64,000 nt of DNA from Acanthacorydalis orientalis (GCA_034766995.1 CM068317.1:34880428-34944427), one strand, 5' to 3'. Shown: positions 12,340-25,686, counted from the stretch's first letter. Numbers and translations: made by a program. The notes: generated from the letters alone by a model not told the origin.

Positions 12340-12517
12340 ACTCTTTAATTTTTACAAACATTTTTCAATTCTTCGTGTAATTTTCATACGAAAATATGAC
12401 TGAAAAAAATTTGTTAATGTGTAAGCTTAATAATAATTTTTCCACATTTATCATTTTTCTTTGTTGATACTAACATTTGTTTTCATTTATTTTTTTTTAT
12501 TTAATTTCCAAATAATT

Positions 12518-12521
<4 letters not shown>

Positions 12522-12577
<56 letters not shown>

Positions 12578-12613
12578 TATATATATATATATATGTGTGT
12601 GTGTATGTGTGTC
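12522..12613. repeat. Compound microsatellite (TA)n(TG)n
   Basis: A TA run with one GA interruption near 12575 passes into (TG)n at 12595-12613. Confidence 0.96.
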
Positions 12614-12721
12614 TGGAAGGGAGTTATGATATTTAAAACATTTATTTTCTTTGTGCACCACCAATGAAAAGATTTTTTTATCTTTTTTATTTGGTCTGAG
12701 TTTTTACTGTTTAAATTATAA

Positions 12722-12728
<7 letters not shown>

Positions 12729-12768
<40 letters not shown>
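12729..12768. repeat. (TA)20 microsatellite
   Basis: Perfect TA run. Confidence 0.95.
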
Positions 12769-12771
<3 letters not shown>

Positions 12772-13172
12772 TATTTGTTTTATGTAGAATATTTTTGGCT
12801 ATTTATTATTGTATGTTAAGAACGTAGAAATTTGAAAAGGATATTTGTATCAAAACTAAGTAAATACCTCGAAAAAATCCTAGAATATAATAAAGAAGGA
12901 AATCTCTGAATTATAAATTTTATTCATATATTGTATTCATCAATTCATTATATTGCCAAAGAGTAATGATTGAGAACACTTTATGAAATTGGTAATTTTT
13001 TGAAGTATAAATATACAATTGTGCTATTATACTAAACTAATTTATTTTTATTTTTATCCATAATCATCAAAAATTGTTACAAAATAAAATCTTCACTTAT
13101 TACCTATACCGCACACCTTAACAATTTTTGTACAACATAAACGAAATGATATCTACAGTAGAATTGTCTCAC

Positions 13173-13242
13173 AAACACGCACGTACACACACTTGTACAC
13201 ACACACATACACACATATACGTGTACACATACACACACTTAC
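13173..13242. repeat. CA-rich imperfect microsatellite
   Basis: Imperfect (CA)n with GTA, CGT and TATA interruptions. It abuts the GC-elevated patch that begins at 13243, and its last bases (CACTTAC) read as a strong splice donor GTAAGTG on the minus strand. Confidence 0.85.
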
Positions 13243-13445
13243 ATATTATCGTCAATCGGCCGGTTATGTAATCATCTCACGCACACGCTTCTCGGTCGCC
13301 GCTCCTGGCCATGTCTGGGACTCGAAGCTGAGCCTCACGGGAGCGGAACTCGTCCGCCAACGAGACATAATCAAATACACCCTAATTCGTGTGCCTGCAG
13401 AACACTCCACGATGGTATCCAACAGACTTGATGCGATCGTATAAC
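13243..13445 (-). other. GC- and CpG-rich island ending in a minus-strand splice donor
   Basis: One of the most GC-rich segments in the window, with many CpGs. On the minus strand the sequence runs into ATAATAT then GTAAGTG at 13243/13242, a good 5' splice site. A 34-codon ORF on that strand (13264-13368) begins MSRWRTSSAPVRLSF and ends before the donor. The plus strand is also open for 82 codons to 13444, so frame evidence is not decisive. I recognise no protein family. It could be an untranslated first exon, a conserved enhancer or a diverged element. Strand is inferred from the donor alone. Confidence 0.35.
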
Positions 13446-16400
13446 GTGTACAACATGAAGAAGATTCATTTACTCTATTTTATATTATTATTTTTCGTAA
13501 TTAAATGCATGCAACTAATTAAATATACTTGATATTCATTTTATCTTTTATTTTAACATATAGTTATCGTTTCAATATCTTTTTCATTTATCGTGTTCAT
13601 ACAATAATAAAGTAAATCTTTTTTTATTCTATTTATTTTTCTTAACATATAAAATTAAATTTTATAAACCATTAGAATTGATAAAATATATGAGGTGTTT
13701 ATAAAAATAACTATATACTGTAATAGTAAGTATCTTAAGTCATTATTATATAAATAAATCGATGAACCGAATATGTGAGAAGATTCGAAGACTAAAATAA
13801 TTATTTATATTTTTCTTCATTTTTATTTATGTATGTAAAACTCAACTTCAATAAACAGACGAAACGACTGATTGCTTGTCTATTAAATGTGGCGATACAA
13901 ATTCAAATACGATCATAATTATCATTTTCATAAAAATATAACTACTAACTATAATACAGGACACTAAAATCATAAAAATATTAAAAGAAGAATGTAAAAA
14001 ATGAATATTTGAGTACTAATAAAATTGATATTTATTGTTACTTGGTTATGAGTTTAAAATACTTTTATTCCATTATTTAAATATTCGAATATTAAAATAT
14101 AGAAAAACGCATGGTATTCTGTAGATAAATAAAGGAAATGTATGAGTAATACAATATTACATTCATTGTAAAAAGTAGAAATTCATTACATTCGAAAAAT
14201 TGTCTTATGTTCTTCGTCCTTTTAATTGTCTGTTCTTTAGTATTTGGTACGGAATGCGGTTTACTATTCTCATTAAAAAGTAATATTCCCTTTGAGGGAT
14301 GGTATCCTCAGGCAGGTTTTTACCTGAAAATGGCACTTTTACCAAAACTAATATTGCAAAAACAGATATTTATCTGATCCAAAACAAAACCCACCAAGAC
14401 AACATACCGACAAGTTCGCAGATATAAGAAAACAATTACAGTTCAAAAAGTTATCTGTATTCAAAAAATTATGATTTAGTTTTTGTAAAATGTACTAAAT
14501 AACGAAACGAAAATTACTGATTTCTAACTATTTAATTATAAATTCAAATGTAAATACATAACATATTTAATAAAAATATTTATAACTTCAATATGTATTA
14601 AACACTAATTGTGACATTTCTAAAAATTAAATGTAACAAAACGTGCTACTATCTACTTTAATATATAAAATTGTTTTGAATCTTTAATGAAGAACAAAAA
14701 ACAGGAATTAAAATTGAATATAAAAAGAAAAATATGATATTTCCATAATAGATATGTGATATTTATATTTTTTGCTATTTTAACATTTCAGTAATATTTA
14801 CAAGTCTTCGTTGCCGTTAAAACTGAATAAAAGTTCAGATTTTATCAAAAAACTTAATACATTCATTGTATGCTTATTTAGCACAATCAGATCTTTGTTA
14901 TCTGAATTGGTACTTTATTTTTCGTACAGAATGTACGAATATGTTTTAAAAATCTACATTTTTCTCAAGTAAATGTTAAATATTATTTACCTAAATAATG
15001 TGACAGTAAAGATTAAGAATCGTATAGAAATTGTACCACAAAATAAAAAGGTATAGATCAAATTAAATGAGGTGAGAGATTTTTTTCTATATGATGTACA
15101 GAAATTTGAAGAAACAGAACAATGTTACATTGAATATTATATCCGGATATTCTGCAAATCATAACACTAGATCAAGCCAGACAATCACTTTATATCTAAA
15201 AGATCATTTAAAAAGAAGAAACTTTTGTCATATTGTTTTTTTTAATCTACATATGCTTTTATATCCCTACAAAAATATACCATTTATTTGTATGCAAATT
15301 TATTTTTTCTCTAAAGTAATGCATTTTAATTGTCTGTAAGTAGTTTATATTTTTTTATTCAAATTTAAAAGTATACTAATATTTTTTCATTACATACACA
15401 CATTGTAATATGAAACAGTCATTTTGTTTTTTCTATTCAGATCTACATAAGTATAAAAGTGTTTATATATTTTTTTAAAAAAATATAGCTGTGTTAACAT
15501 TTGGCTTACTTTTTATAGAGTTTGTTAATTAGAATCATTTTTCACTTATAGTTCTTTAATTAATTATTACTCTCCTTCGTGTACGTAAAGCTCTTCTTAT
15601 ATATGTAAAATTAAATTATTCATTTACATTTTTTAAATCTAATTTCTTAATAAAAATATATTTTATCTGAATTGGTAATCAGTTGACCATTTTCTATTCC
15701 TAAAATTATTAAAAAAAAGTCTAATCTTTAATATATTTTAGTCTATAACTGACTGTTCTACAGATCTGTGTTTTACATATTTTAATATTTTGTTTATTTA
15801 CAGTGCAAATTCATGAATAAAATTAAATATTATTTTTCATTTCAAGAACAAAACTGTTTCTTTATTAAAAAAAATATGAAGTGATTAAAGTCGTTTAAAT
15901 AAACATAAATAATAGTGAATGCAGAAATATATATATATATATATATAGAAACCACTTATTTAATTTTTGATAATAATTAAATTATTGAAATAAATAAATA
16001 ACAATACTATTCAGTCATATAAAAAGATGCTATCACCGTTAGATACAAAAAAAAACTGATGACAAAAAGGAATAATATATTATTTCAGCTGATAAAATCA
16101 ATTCTCAAAGGTATCGGTTAACATAATAGAAACGTTCTGTTAAACTGAACGTGCAATATAATTGTACAAGACCAGAAATCCATTGCGTTCGCGAAGGTTA
16201 AAATCTGTATTCCGTTTCCGTATAGCTTAACTTAGGTACGTAGGCCATTGGGTATAGGACGCTAACCTACACAGAAACCATATTATATATTGTTACTTTA
16301 TCAAATTTCTTGATTTCAATCGTTGTGTAATTTTTCGATCCGCACAAACGCAAAACGCATCTTTGAAATATAAATTGATTAATGCATTTATCGACAAGAA

Positions 16401-17639
16401 AATATAAAATTATACCTTTAAGCTTGAAACAAAAAGTTAGTTATATTTTTAAACCGCAAATTGTTATTCATATAGAATTTTCAATTTATGCAGTAAGACA
16501 TTTATTTATTAATCCTGTCTTTTGTAACAGGAAAACTAGTCATTTTTCAACGGAATCATTTCTTGGTTGTTATATTTTTCATTCTTTTTCAGTCTTCCGT
16601 AAGAGAGTAAAATTGTATTAAAATTTTAAATTAGATAAACAATATAATTTGAAAGAAAACTAATACGGTGATTAGAATCATTTGATTATCGATAATTATT
16701 TTAAATGTTTATTCAATGTTGTTATATTTTATAAGAACGTACTTGCTTTAATACACTTGTTATAATTATTTTAATAATCAATTTTATTTAAAGATTAAAA
16801 TATAAATACATAAGGTTTACATTTATGAGAAAATTTTATTAAATCGCGCGTTTTATCGTTTAATGTAACTATTTGATTTAAAGTGTATTAAATTTACTCC
16901 ATTTTCTATTTTATTTGAATGGCTTCAATATATTCTGTTTGACATTTTAAATTTTTTTAGACAAGTTTCAAAAATTGAAACCTTTTTAAAACATTACTAA
17001 AAGAGATCAATGGTAGATCATTAAACATTTGATCAAAAATTTTCTGTGATTTTGTGTGAGAGTAAAAAAGTCATTTGTGAAATTGAAATACATCTGTTTT
17101 AAATTATTTTTATTAAAATCGTTTTAAAATGCTATGAATATTTTTATTTATTAAAACTTGTTTATTGTGAGCGCGACTGACAATTTTTATTTTATTTATT
17201 GATTTATTCTCTTAATAGAAGACTAATTTATCGTAGTTTGTTTTTCAAGAATTTAAATGTAAATTTATTTAAAATAGAACATATTTAGTTATGAAATACA
17301 CGAGAAGAAACACTATCCACTAAAACATTTTATAATAATAATTAATGGAAATTCAAAGGAATTTAAAATAAAAAAGAACGAAGTTCTCTCGTTATTAACA
17401 AGATCGTTTTATATAAAATTGAATATTCAATGATCATTTATGAAACTTCTTAGTTAAAAAAGAAATAATTATAAAAAGTAGTTAGACATATCTAGTTATG
17501 AAGCATATAAATTTCAACTACTCGTGAAATTAAACTTTCAACCATTTAACTACAGAACATCTGAAGAAATCTAAAAGAAATGATAATGTAATAGACACAA
17601 AAAGAAACTTTACTCTTTAGTACTTTAATTGAAAATTAA
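13446..17639. other. AT-rich non-coding stretch
   Basis: No gene is supported. Two small adjacent hairpins lie at 14294-14326. A modest GC-elevated segment at 16130-16350 contains GCGTTCGCGAAGG and TTAGGTACGTAGG but no clear signal. A short (TA)n tract lies at 15927-15947. Confidence 0.55.
15927..15947. repeat. (AT)n microsatellite, short
   Basis: About 10 AT units. Confidence 0.9.
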
Positions 17640-18220
17640 AACCCTGAGGTCATGAAATAAAAGTTTCTATCTTTTTAATGACCAGTATGTACTTCATTTT
17701 ATTTCTTTGCGAAATGCAATTTAACAATTGTCACCGCATTCGTTAAATCACAGTATGTTTTATTTAACACGCCGACGAGATTTTATCTTAGATACATATC
17801 GGCAGATCGACACATGCACACGAACGGATTTTATTTAATACAATCTACTACGTATGACATGTGCTAAACGTTCTGTATAAATCTATCGACATACTCATAC
17901 CATTACTTTTTAAGCATACTGAACATTTATCGAATCGGTCAACAGAAGCATTAAATTGATGCAATTTCCTTCGAAAAAGTTTTCTTTTGCTGTCTTTCAA
18001 GTCTGAGTTTCGCCCATTAGAGATGTTCGAAAAACTTGTGTTTTTTTTAGCTGTCTGCGTGCTATTTCAGCACAATCATCACTTGTTGTATTCAACGTCC
18101 AGTTGCAAAAGGCCAAGTCTGACCAGTTACTATGTTACTCGCTTGTAATAGACAACATGCTCTTGTGAATTTGAGATGTCATTTCGACATATCTCTTATT
18201 TATATCTTGTTTGAGTTCAC
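17640..18220. promoter_or_regulatory. Non-repetitive GC-elevated patch, candidate cis-regulatory region
   Basis: Base composition is more balanced than the surroundings over about 550 bases, with scattered CpGs (for example AACACGCCGACGAGATTTTA near 17766) and no open frame worth noting. Such patches in AT-rich insect introns are often conserved enhancers. Conservation cannot be judged from one sequence. Confidence 0.3.
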
Positions 18221-18222
18221 GT

Positions 18223-18242
18223 TTTTTTTTTTTTTTTTTTTT
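18223..18242. repeat. Poly(T) run of about 20
   Basis: An uninterrupted run of about 20 T, the longest homopolymer in the window. It could be the reverse-complement poly(A) tail of a retrocopy, but no retrocopy body is recognisable beside it. Confidence 0.85.
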
Positions 18243-20613
18243 GTTGACTATCTCAGAAATATCACGCTAGGAATTGTAATTTTGACATGTCGCTGTTATT
18301 TAGAAAATTAGTTTCAAATGTGATATCAAGTTTTATTTTTAAAATATAAAATATTTCCTACAATAAATGTAGTAAGTTGTTTAAAATATAACATTTTTTC
18401 ATAGTTCTCGTTACTGAACGATTAAAGACTGTTAATTGTTTAAAACAATTGTTTACTGAATAAAAGATAATAATGCTTGAATAATGAAATTTAAATTAAA
18501 ATCATTAGTGACTTGCTCGTTGTACGGATTTTGTAGCAGGAAAATGTTTATTATATCTTCATTAAAAGCTAACAAATTGTATAGTTTCACTTATTTAATA
18601 TTCTCTTGTTAATGTTTGCTTTTAAGTAAGATTCATTAAGTCTTAGTTATAGTAGATACATAATAAAAACTGAAATTTAAAAATGAAAAGTAATATATTA
18701 ATTTTTTCTTATTTTTAAAAATATATTTTTAATTTGTTAAAAATGCAACCCGAATACATTAATCTGTCAGTTAAAATGCCTATCATTAAAGTTAATTATA
18801 AAGTTACAGTATATATTTCTGTTTGCTTTCACATTTTCAGTATTAATGTTTAAACAATTTAAATTATTTCGTATTAAAAAATTTATAAGTACTGATCGGT
18901 AATTAAAAACAATTAAAATATGAAATTATTAAAATAATATTTTGTCAATTTGTAAATATTTTCATACAAGAAGAGCGACATTTTTCAAAAAGACTAAGAA
19001 TGTTCAAAATTACACACAGCAAGACATCATCTAGCAAACAGTTCGGTTTCGTATTGACTTCTAAGTTACACTTCCTTTGGGATATATGAATCGATTCCCA
19101 TGGGTCAACCTTAACCCAACTGCGATCTGGGAACGAAATTATTTTCAGAAAAAAAGTCTTGCATATCTCTTTCACACTTTTTTCTCTTTCTATTCAACTA
19201 TAAATTAAATTAGAGTTTATCAATATTTTTAATATTGTTTATGGAATCAATGGGTTACATATTTCTTACTTCACAGAGATTTTTTTTTTATAATTATCAG
19301 TCAAATTTTCGTTTAAGTAAATATAAAATGATATTTCAATAAATATGCACTTTATTTTCAAGTAGTTTCACTTTTAATTTAATATTCAACATTTAAACCT
19401 TATAACTATATAAACAAATTTCTTTATTTATTAATTCAATAAATGTATTAAATTTTATAAAAAACGTATATAATATTAAATATTTTGAATTTAATGATTT
19501 TTATAAGAAAAATAAAATGTAAAGAACAGAATAAAATAATTTAGTTTTTATATAAATGAACAATCTGTTCATTTTAATATTTGAAAAGTACACAATGGCA
19601 ACACTAGATTAGAAAAAAATTAAATATATTTATTTAAGTATTGTAATCCTTCAATTTGATAATTTTTCGTACACTACTGAATATTATTTATGCATTTTTC
19701 ATATTTTATAAAGTAATATTAGATTATTAATATATATTTTTAAATCATTGTGTTTTGTGTCTGTATTTGTTTTTTTGAAGTATTATTTGTAGGATTTTAT
19801 AAATGAAAATAAAATTTTAACCAATTAACGATCTAGATCAAGAAACAAGATCTAATTTTAATATTGAATCATATTTATATGTTCATTTAAATATATAAAA
19901 TAAAATCCGAATTAGATTTTGTAAAATTTTTATTTAAAAATAAATAATGATAGAATAAACACACTCTATATTTCGCTTGAATAAATGTTTTTTAATTAAA
20001 TAATATGCTATATACAGAAATGAAATAAATATTTCTTTCCTAAATGAATTTTTTACTTCTCCAGAAATCAAAAAAATCTCAGAAATAGTCTCGATTTATG
20101 AAAGTTAAATCACAAAGACAGTGAATTTAGTATACTATCAAGATTGATGAAATATTTCTATTTTTAACAAATAGATGTTTATTATAACAATATTTTTAAC
20201 AATAGGTGTTTAGTCTATAAGAAAATCAAATACTTCTTCAGTTTTAAGAAAATCAGAACCATCTATTTTTTTTTCTTTCAATTACTGCACATTTATACAA
20301 TATAAAAAATCCTACAACTTTGCATACAAAATAAAAAAATATTCAAGTTAAAACAGATATGTTTTTTATAAACACCAAGAAGGAACTGGATTGCTAATTA
20401 TATCGCTGACTTAACTGAAACAAATCATTTTAGTTTAAAAGTACACATGTGCAACATAACATATAATTCTGCAATATCTTTTAAATAAATCATAATGAAT
20501 AAAATGGTATGTTAATTTTTCTGTACTCTTTCAGATACAAGTCAGGTCATCTTAATCATAAATAATCTAAATTTAAATGTCTCGAGTTATTAAGAATTTC
20601 ATTAATGTTAATC

Positions 20614-20616
<3 letters not shown>
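18243..20616. other. AT-rich non-coding stretch
   Basis: Nothing is recognised except a good acceptor-like sequence (CTGTACTCTTTCAG) ending at 20534, with no donor to match. A minus-strand 76-codon frame at 18945-19175 has no family resemblance. Confidence 0.55.

Positions 20617-20682
<66 letters not shown>
20617..20682. repeat. (TA)n microsatellite, about 33 units
   Basis: A TA run with one TG interruption near 20674. It ends directly at the 5' truncation point of the retrotransposon fragment. Confidence 0.96.
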
Positions 20683-20683
<1 letters not shown>

Positions 20684-20774
20684 CACTGAATCGAACAAAA
20701 TGGAAAGTCATGGAAGAGGCCTTTATCCAGCAGTGGATTGACAGGGGCTGAAGATGATGATGATGATGATGATG
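20683..20774 (+). mobile_element. RTE-like non-LTR retrotransposon, 3' terminal fragment (copy 2) with (GAT)n tail
   Basis: In frame from 20683 it reads SLNRTKWKVMEEAFIQQWID, then RG and a stop at 20749-20751, followed by a (GAT)n tail to 20774 and then (TA)n. It matches copy 1 at 614-694 codon for codon except for conservative changes, and this copy keeps the more canonical ending. The TGA followed by GATGAT repeats is the usual 3' end of RTE-like elements in insects. Only the last 22 codons or so remain, and upstream is simple repeat, so it is a 5'-truncated dead copy. Confidence 0.75.
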
Positions 20775-20791
20775 TATATATATATATATAT
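20775..20791. repeat. (TA)n microsatellite behind the retrotransposon tail
   Basis: About 8 TA units directly after the GAT tail. Confidence 0.9.
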
Positions 20792-20966
20792 GAAAATATG
20801 TTTTTGCATCCGTTCTGAAATCGCTACAACAGGATTGAATTTTTAATGAAATTAATTAGTTATTTATTCCAGATGCTAATTCAGCAACTCATTTTATAAA
20901 AAAATTGTACATTCCACTACGGAAATATAAAAATAGGCTTGCATTCTTTTTTATTTTTATCTTATC

Positions 20967-20970
20967 ATAT

Positions 20971-21023
<53 letters not shown>

Positions 21024-21042
21024 CAATTATATATATATATAT
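20967..21042. repeat. Compound microsatellite (CATA)n(TA)n with a gap
   Basis: ATACATACATACA leads into a TA run to 21020, then a short TTTCAATTA interruption and a second TA run to 21042. Confidence 0.93.
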
Positions 21043-21296
21043 AAGAATGAATTTTATTTATTATGCGTACAAGTGTGGACATTTTTTTACTATTTCATTT
21101 GCTGAAATTTCGTTGTAAAAATGTGTACAGATATATTTTGTACAAAAATATGTGTTGTACATTTAAAGTCCGCGTCGTAAATGGTATATTCATGAAATTA
21201 TTAATGATCTATATTATATTTACATCACGTAATGATAATAAATGTAGATATATGTGTTCATATGTATATATATATATATATATATGTGTTCATATG

Positions 21297-21327
<31 letters not shown>

Positions 21328-21944
21328 CGTGCATTAGTAAACAAAAAAACAAACTAAAAAATTTGACCACATTTATTAAAAATAATGACTAAAATTATAA
21401 AAAAACGAGACTGAGTTCATATTACTTCCTTCTCAAACCAAAATGAATGTTTACTCCAATTCAAGTTTATAAAACTTAGAAAACATACTTCTTTGCAATA
21501 TATATGGTCCTTGCAACTAAAATTTATTAAGATTACTTCTTTTAATAGTGTAAATTACACTTCTTAATATACTATGTGTAATTAAATATAGAAATATTCC
21601 AAATTTAGCCATTTTTTAATGTCTTGGATGATAAATCCAATTTCAGTTGACTTATTTGGCAACACTGCATTGAAATAATCATATGATCGCTTGAAAAATC
21701 ATATGTTAAATATTTACAGTTTTATTGATACAATTTATTTAGCGAGGGTTCTAATTAAAAAATCTTTTTACATCAGCAAATTAATATTGGAGTCAGTTTT
21801 TATCATTAAATCGAAAATAATAATTCTTTTCATTAGACATTTATTTAAATTTTTATTTTTGGAATGAAGAGTGTACGTTTTTTTTATTTTTATATTTATT
21901 GTTTGGTATGATTCTCAAATTGTCAGTAATATAAGTCATAGAAA
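21043..21944. other. AT-rich non-coding stretch
   Basis: Only the (TA)n cluster at 21248-21327 is recognised. No gene is seen. Confidence 0.55.
21248..21327. repeat. Duplicated ATGTGTTCATATG plus (TA)n block
   Basis: The unit TATGTGTTCATATG followed by (TA)n occurs twice in tandem (from 21250 and from 21284), so a compound block was duplicated, not only a dinucleotide slipped. Confidence 0.85.
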
Positions 21945-22124
21945 TATGTTGGTTGGAGAATAATTTCAGTTTTTGTTTTTTGAATTGTAACCTTATTTTT
22001 TCAATGAAAGTGTCATTTCATCGTGTTCATGTTAATATTATTTTAAAGTACAGTTTTGGTCTGTATTTTGGTAACATCGACTTTGGTTTTATTATTTGCT
22101 TAAATTTGGCTATTGAATTAACGA
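21945..22124 (+). mobile_element. Mariner (Hsmar1-like) 5' end fragment
   Basis: The segment begins with TATGTTGGTTGGAGAATAAT, a diverged form of the 5' inverted repeat seen at 37206 and 40634. It continues through the same untranslated leader: AATGAAAGTGTCATTTCAT, then AACATCGACTTTGG, then CTATTGAATTAA just before where the transposase ATG should lie. Similarity stops there near 22124, so the coding region and 3' inverted repeat are lost. It is the most degraded of the three copies of this lineage. Confidence 0.75.
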
Positions 22125-22827
22125 TTTTTTTCATTGTGTTTTGGCTGCCGTTAAAAAGAAAATCCTTTCAGAATCAAGTCTTTTGAAAACACAAATTTGA
22201 ACCGTGAAATTTTTAAATAATTAATCTAAGAAAAAATCTTGTGAGGAAAAAAGATTTTGTTGTTTATATTTTTATCTTATAGGAGTATATAAGGATCAAT
22301 GTAACAGTTCTATTTCTTAATATTTCTTATGCTATTTTTTTCTAAGATTGAACAGAAATTGAGTAAATCATTAAGATAATTCATAGATAAACGAAATCGC
22401 ATGGAAAGAAAGTATTTATTGTAATTTCCTAATAACAATATTATTCGATATGTTATTCAAAAATATGTTACAATATGATAAACGATTTATTTTTAAAATC
22501 TATTTAACATAATAATTTTATAGAAATGTTCATATTAAGTTTTCTAATACTTTCTCTAAATAAAATTGCCTTTTGAATTCACAATATTAATTCTAACCCC
22601 TCATTTAATATACAACAAAAAACATGCCTGACTATTAAAATAATAAGATTTTAATATTCAGAACTTACTTCATAACAAATGTATTTACCTTTTCTGTATA
22701 GTTTTCAAAGTTCTAGATAGTACAAGAACTGTTAAACATTTTATGTTTAGGATGTATTATTCATATTCAATGCTCTTATATGATGTTTTAATAAATATTT
22801 CAAATGTTGATGTTGTTTTCGAGCTGT

Positions 22828-22868
22828 ACATATATATATATATTTATATATATATATATATATATATT
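22828..22868. repeat. (TA)n microsatellite with TTTA interruption
   Basis: TA run broken once near 22844. Confidence 0.93.
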
Positions 22869-23108
22869 TAATATTTTATTATATAAAAAGTTTGTCAACT
22901 TGTGTAACAACAAACTTTGAAAATTAAATATTAATATTCGTTTTGTCAAATGTTGTCTGACATTTTAACTTAATGTAGTGACATGTTAATAATAGCTTTT
23001 AAAATTTTCATTATAATTATACCTTTGAATTGAATAAATTTGATTTTAATCTAAATTTTACAATTGTTTAATATACATAAAATTATTAAACTATTAATAA
23101 AAAGTGAA

Positions 23109-23142
23109 TATGTATATATATATACATATATATATATATATA
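23109..23142. repeat. (TA)n microsatellite with CATA interruption
   Basis: Imperfect TA run. Confidence 0.92.
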
Positions 23143-23866
23143 GTATATTCCACCAGCATAAGTTTAAAAGTTTAATTATAAAGTAAAAAGTCTATTATTT
23201 TTAATTACGTGTTGAAAATATAAATATATCTTTTATGATGAACAAGTAAATTATTTTCATTAATATAATGGTTGTTACGTCATTAATCATAATTTCATTG
23301 TATTGCATGTAACTATGTTTTGTGGATCTAAGAAATATTTTTCAACGTATATGACAATTTGTGATCATATTTCACGTACACTTAAGGTATTATTATAACG
23401 AAAGGGTAACTACCTCCGCAACTCATTATTATTTATAATCAGAGAACAACCAGCTGCTATTCGTTTTCTTTTTTTTATTAATAACGTATTCGTAAGGGTT
23501 GCTTGAAGTAAGGGTTGCACGTCAACATTTAACAGTGTGTATAAAGTCTTACGAATGTCCGATATTGTACTCGTTGTGTGCATTTGCTTTAAAAAGATTT
23601 TGAAAAATTAGATCATATTTCATGACAGTTGTTGTAACGTCTTGAAACATCTTCGTAAATATGGCAGGTAAATTTCTGTCATTTATTTTTAGCTTTGTTG
23701 AGTGAGTAGATTTGTCTTTTTATAATAGAATGTATTGCAGATGTGAAATAAAAATAGGATATTTTTTTGATGAAAATAAACAAAACATACATTTAATAGA
23801 TTATCAATTGATTATTTAAAAACTCATATATTTACATGACAAAGTTTATATTTTCATAAGAGTTTA

Positions 23867-23868
<2 letters not shown>

Positions 23869-23915
<47 letters not shown>
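23869..23915. repeat. (TA)n microsatellite, about 23 units
   Basis: Near-perfect TA run. Confidence 0.95.
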
Positions 23916-23918
<3 letters not shown>

Positions 23919-24256
23919 ATTATTTATAAAACATTCACTATTGACTGGTTTTTAGATTTCCGGCTTAAAAAAAGATTTCCGGTTTTGAAGAACAAAATGT
24001 CAACATCAGTTTTGACATCAAACATTTGATCAAAGTCTAAATAATTCTGCAATGACTAGTACCCAACCAAATTTGTATAGAAAGATCGAATGAATAAAAA
24101 GTACGATACGTTTTATACTACAGTTTGCTTACATTTTTCAACATTCATCTTGTGCTGTAAAACCTAACTTGATTTCTTTCCAGTTGACCGATACCAAACG
24201 CTTTTTATGAAGTGACTGGCTTATCTATTTTCACCTATATTTTATAACTTATATTC

Positions 24257-24258
<2 letters not shown>

Positions 24259-24308
<50 letters not shown>
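24259..24308. repeat. (TA)25 microsatellite
   Basis: Perfect TA run. Confidence 0.96.
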
Positions 24309-24311
<3 letters not shown>

Positions 24312-25240
24312 AAATTCGACTCTTTTATATTCCATTCATTGGATTGTTCATCTTCGAAAACATTTAAATTACATGAAAGTTGACTAAATTGTAAAAATCG
24401 TTTGTTTAAAAATTTCTTTCAATGAAATATAAAACTAGTGACAGTGGTCGTCGGTCTGTAGATTTTTACGAGTTTCCCGGTGAAGTTTATAAAACGAAAG
24501 AAGTTCGTTTAGCTTTGGTTTCATTATTTATACATGTATAATCGTATTGACGTTTTTTCTTTATTCATATGCGTTTCTTTTTATTGTTACGGACGGATTC
24601 TTTTTTATCATTAAAACTACACAGTTCTAAATCGTAAAATGTAGTCACTCACATATTGCATTTTATAATATTCTTTTTAAAAATAAACACGATTGAAATA
24701 ATAAAATTCTCGTAAATTTATATATAGATTTAATAAAATAATAATTTTCATAAAAATGTAGGGTTTTGTAGAATATTGTATTTATTAGTTGCATTTATAT
24801 TTATCAGAAAGAATTATCAAATTGATTTTTCAATTATTACCCAAATATGTTTCTTATGCTAAAAGATATATTTTAATACATTCTTTATAGATATAAATGT
24901 TTATTGAAAACATAAATTATTTTATAACAAACCCTTCAGTTTTCTTTAATTAAATTGTTGATAAACTATTTAATTAGTACTTATTATAAAAAATTAACTA
25001 TATTTTTATAAAATGTTCAATTCTTCTTTAAAAAAATATTTTTATAAAGTAATTTTACGATTAAATTGTTAATACATTCATTTTGTTGATAATATTTACA
25101 AGCATAATTGGTGACTGTTCTTAAATGTCTTCTTGATAAATGATTTGCATATTTATTTTTTAAAGAAATATTTTACATAGCATATAAAAATTGTTTTGTA
25201 TATTGAGACAGGGGTTAGTTTTCTAATTAAAAAATTAAGT

Positions 25241-25265
25241 ATATGTATATATATATATATATATA
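25241..25265. repeat. (TA)n microsatellite, short
   Basis: TA run with one TG interruption. Confidence 0.9.
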
Positions 25266-25612
25266 CAAGTTCATAGACTATTCGATATAGAAAAAACTCA
25301 AATATTAATAGTTCAATCCTTCTTGGGTAAAGTGGTCACAACTATACAATTAAAATAAAAAATTATAAAGACGGACGTAAGGTCATATTCAAAAACATGG
25401 GAAAAAGAATTGAATTCTCTGATTCGGTAATCTGTTAACTGCAATTTGATTCTTCTCTACTGATTTCAAACACTATGCTTAAAGAATTTGGCAAAATACT
25501 AAAGCAGAACTTTTGCGACATGTAAGTAATTTACTTTTGTTTCATTAGAAATTTCTACCGCCGATTTGGTGTAACCTGAACAGACCTATTTTTAATTTAA
25601 TATTATTATTTG

Positions 25613-25686
<74 letters not shown>

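Larger units (their letters stand above)
11110..13172. other. AT-rich non-coding stretch rich in microsatellites
   Basis: Four (TA)n tracts occur within 1.2 kb (11654, 12317, 12522, 12729). No gene, RNA or transposon is recognised. Confidence 0.6.

Noticed and set aside
25500..25530. Splice donor ACAT then GTAAGTAA at about 25520
   Set aside because: The donor is good, but no pyrimidine-tract acceptor lies at a reasonable distance upstream and the sequence before it is ordinary AT-rich text.
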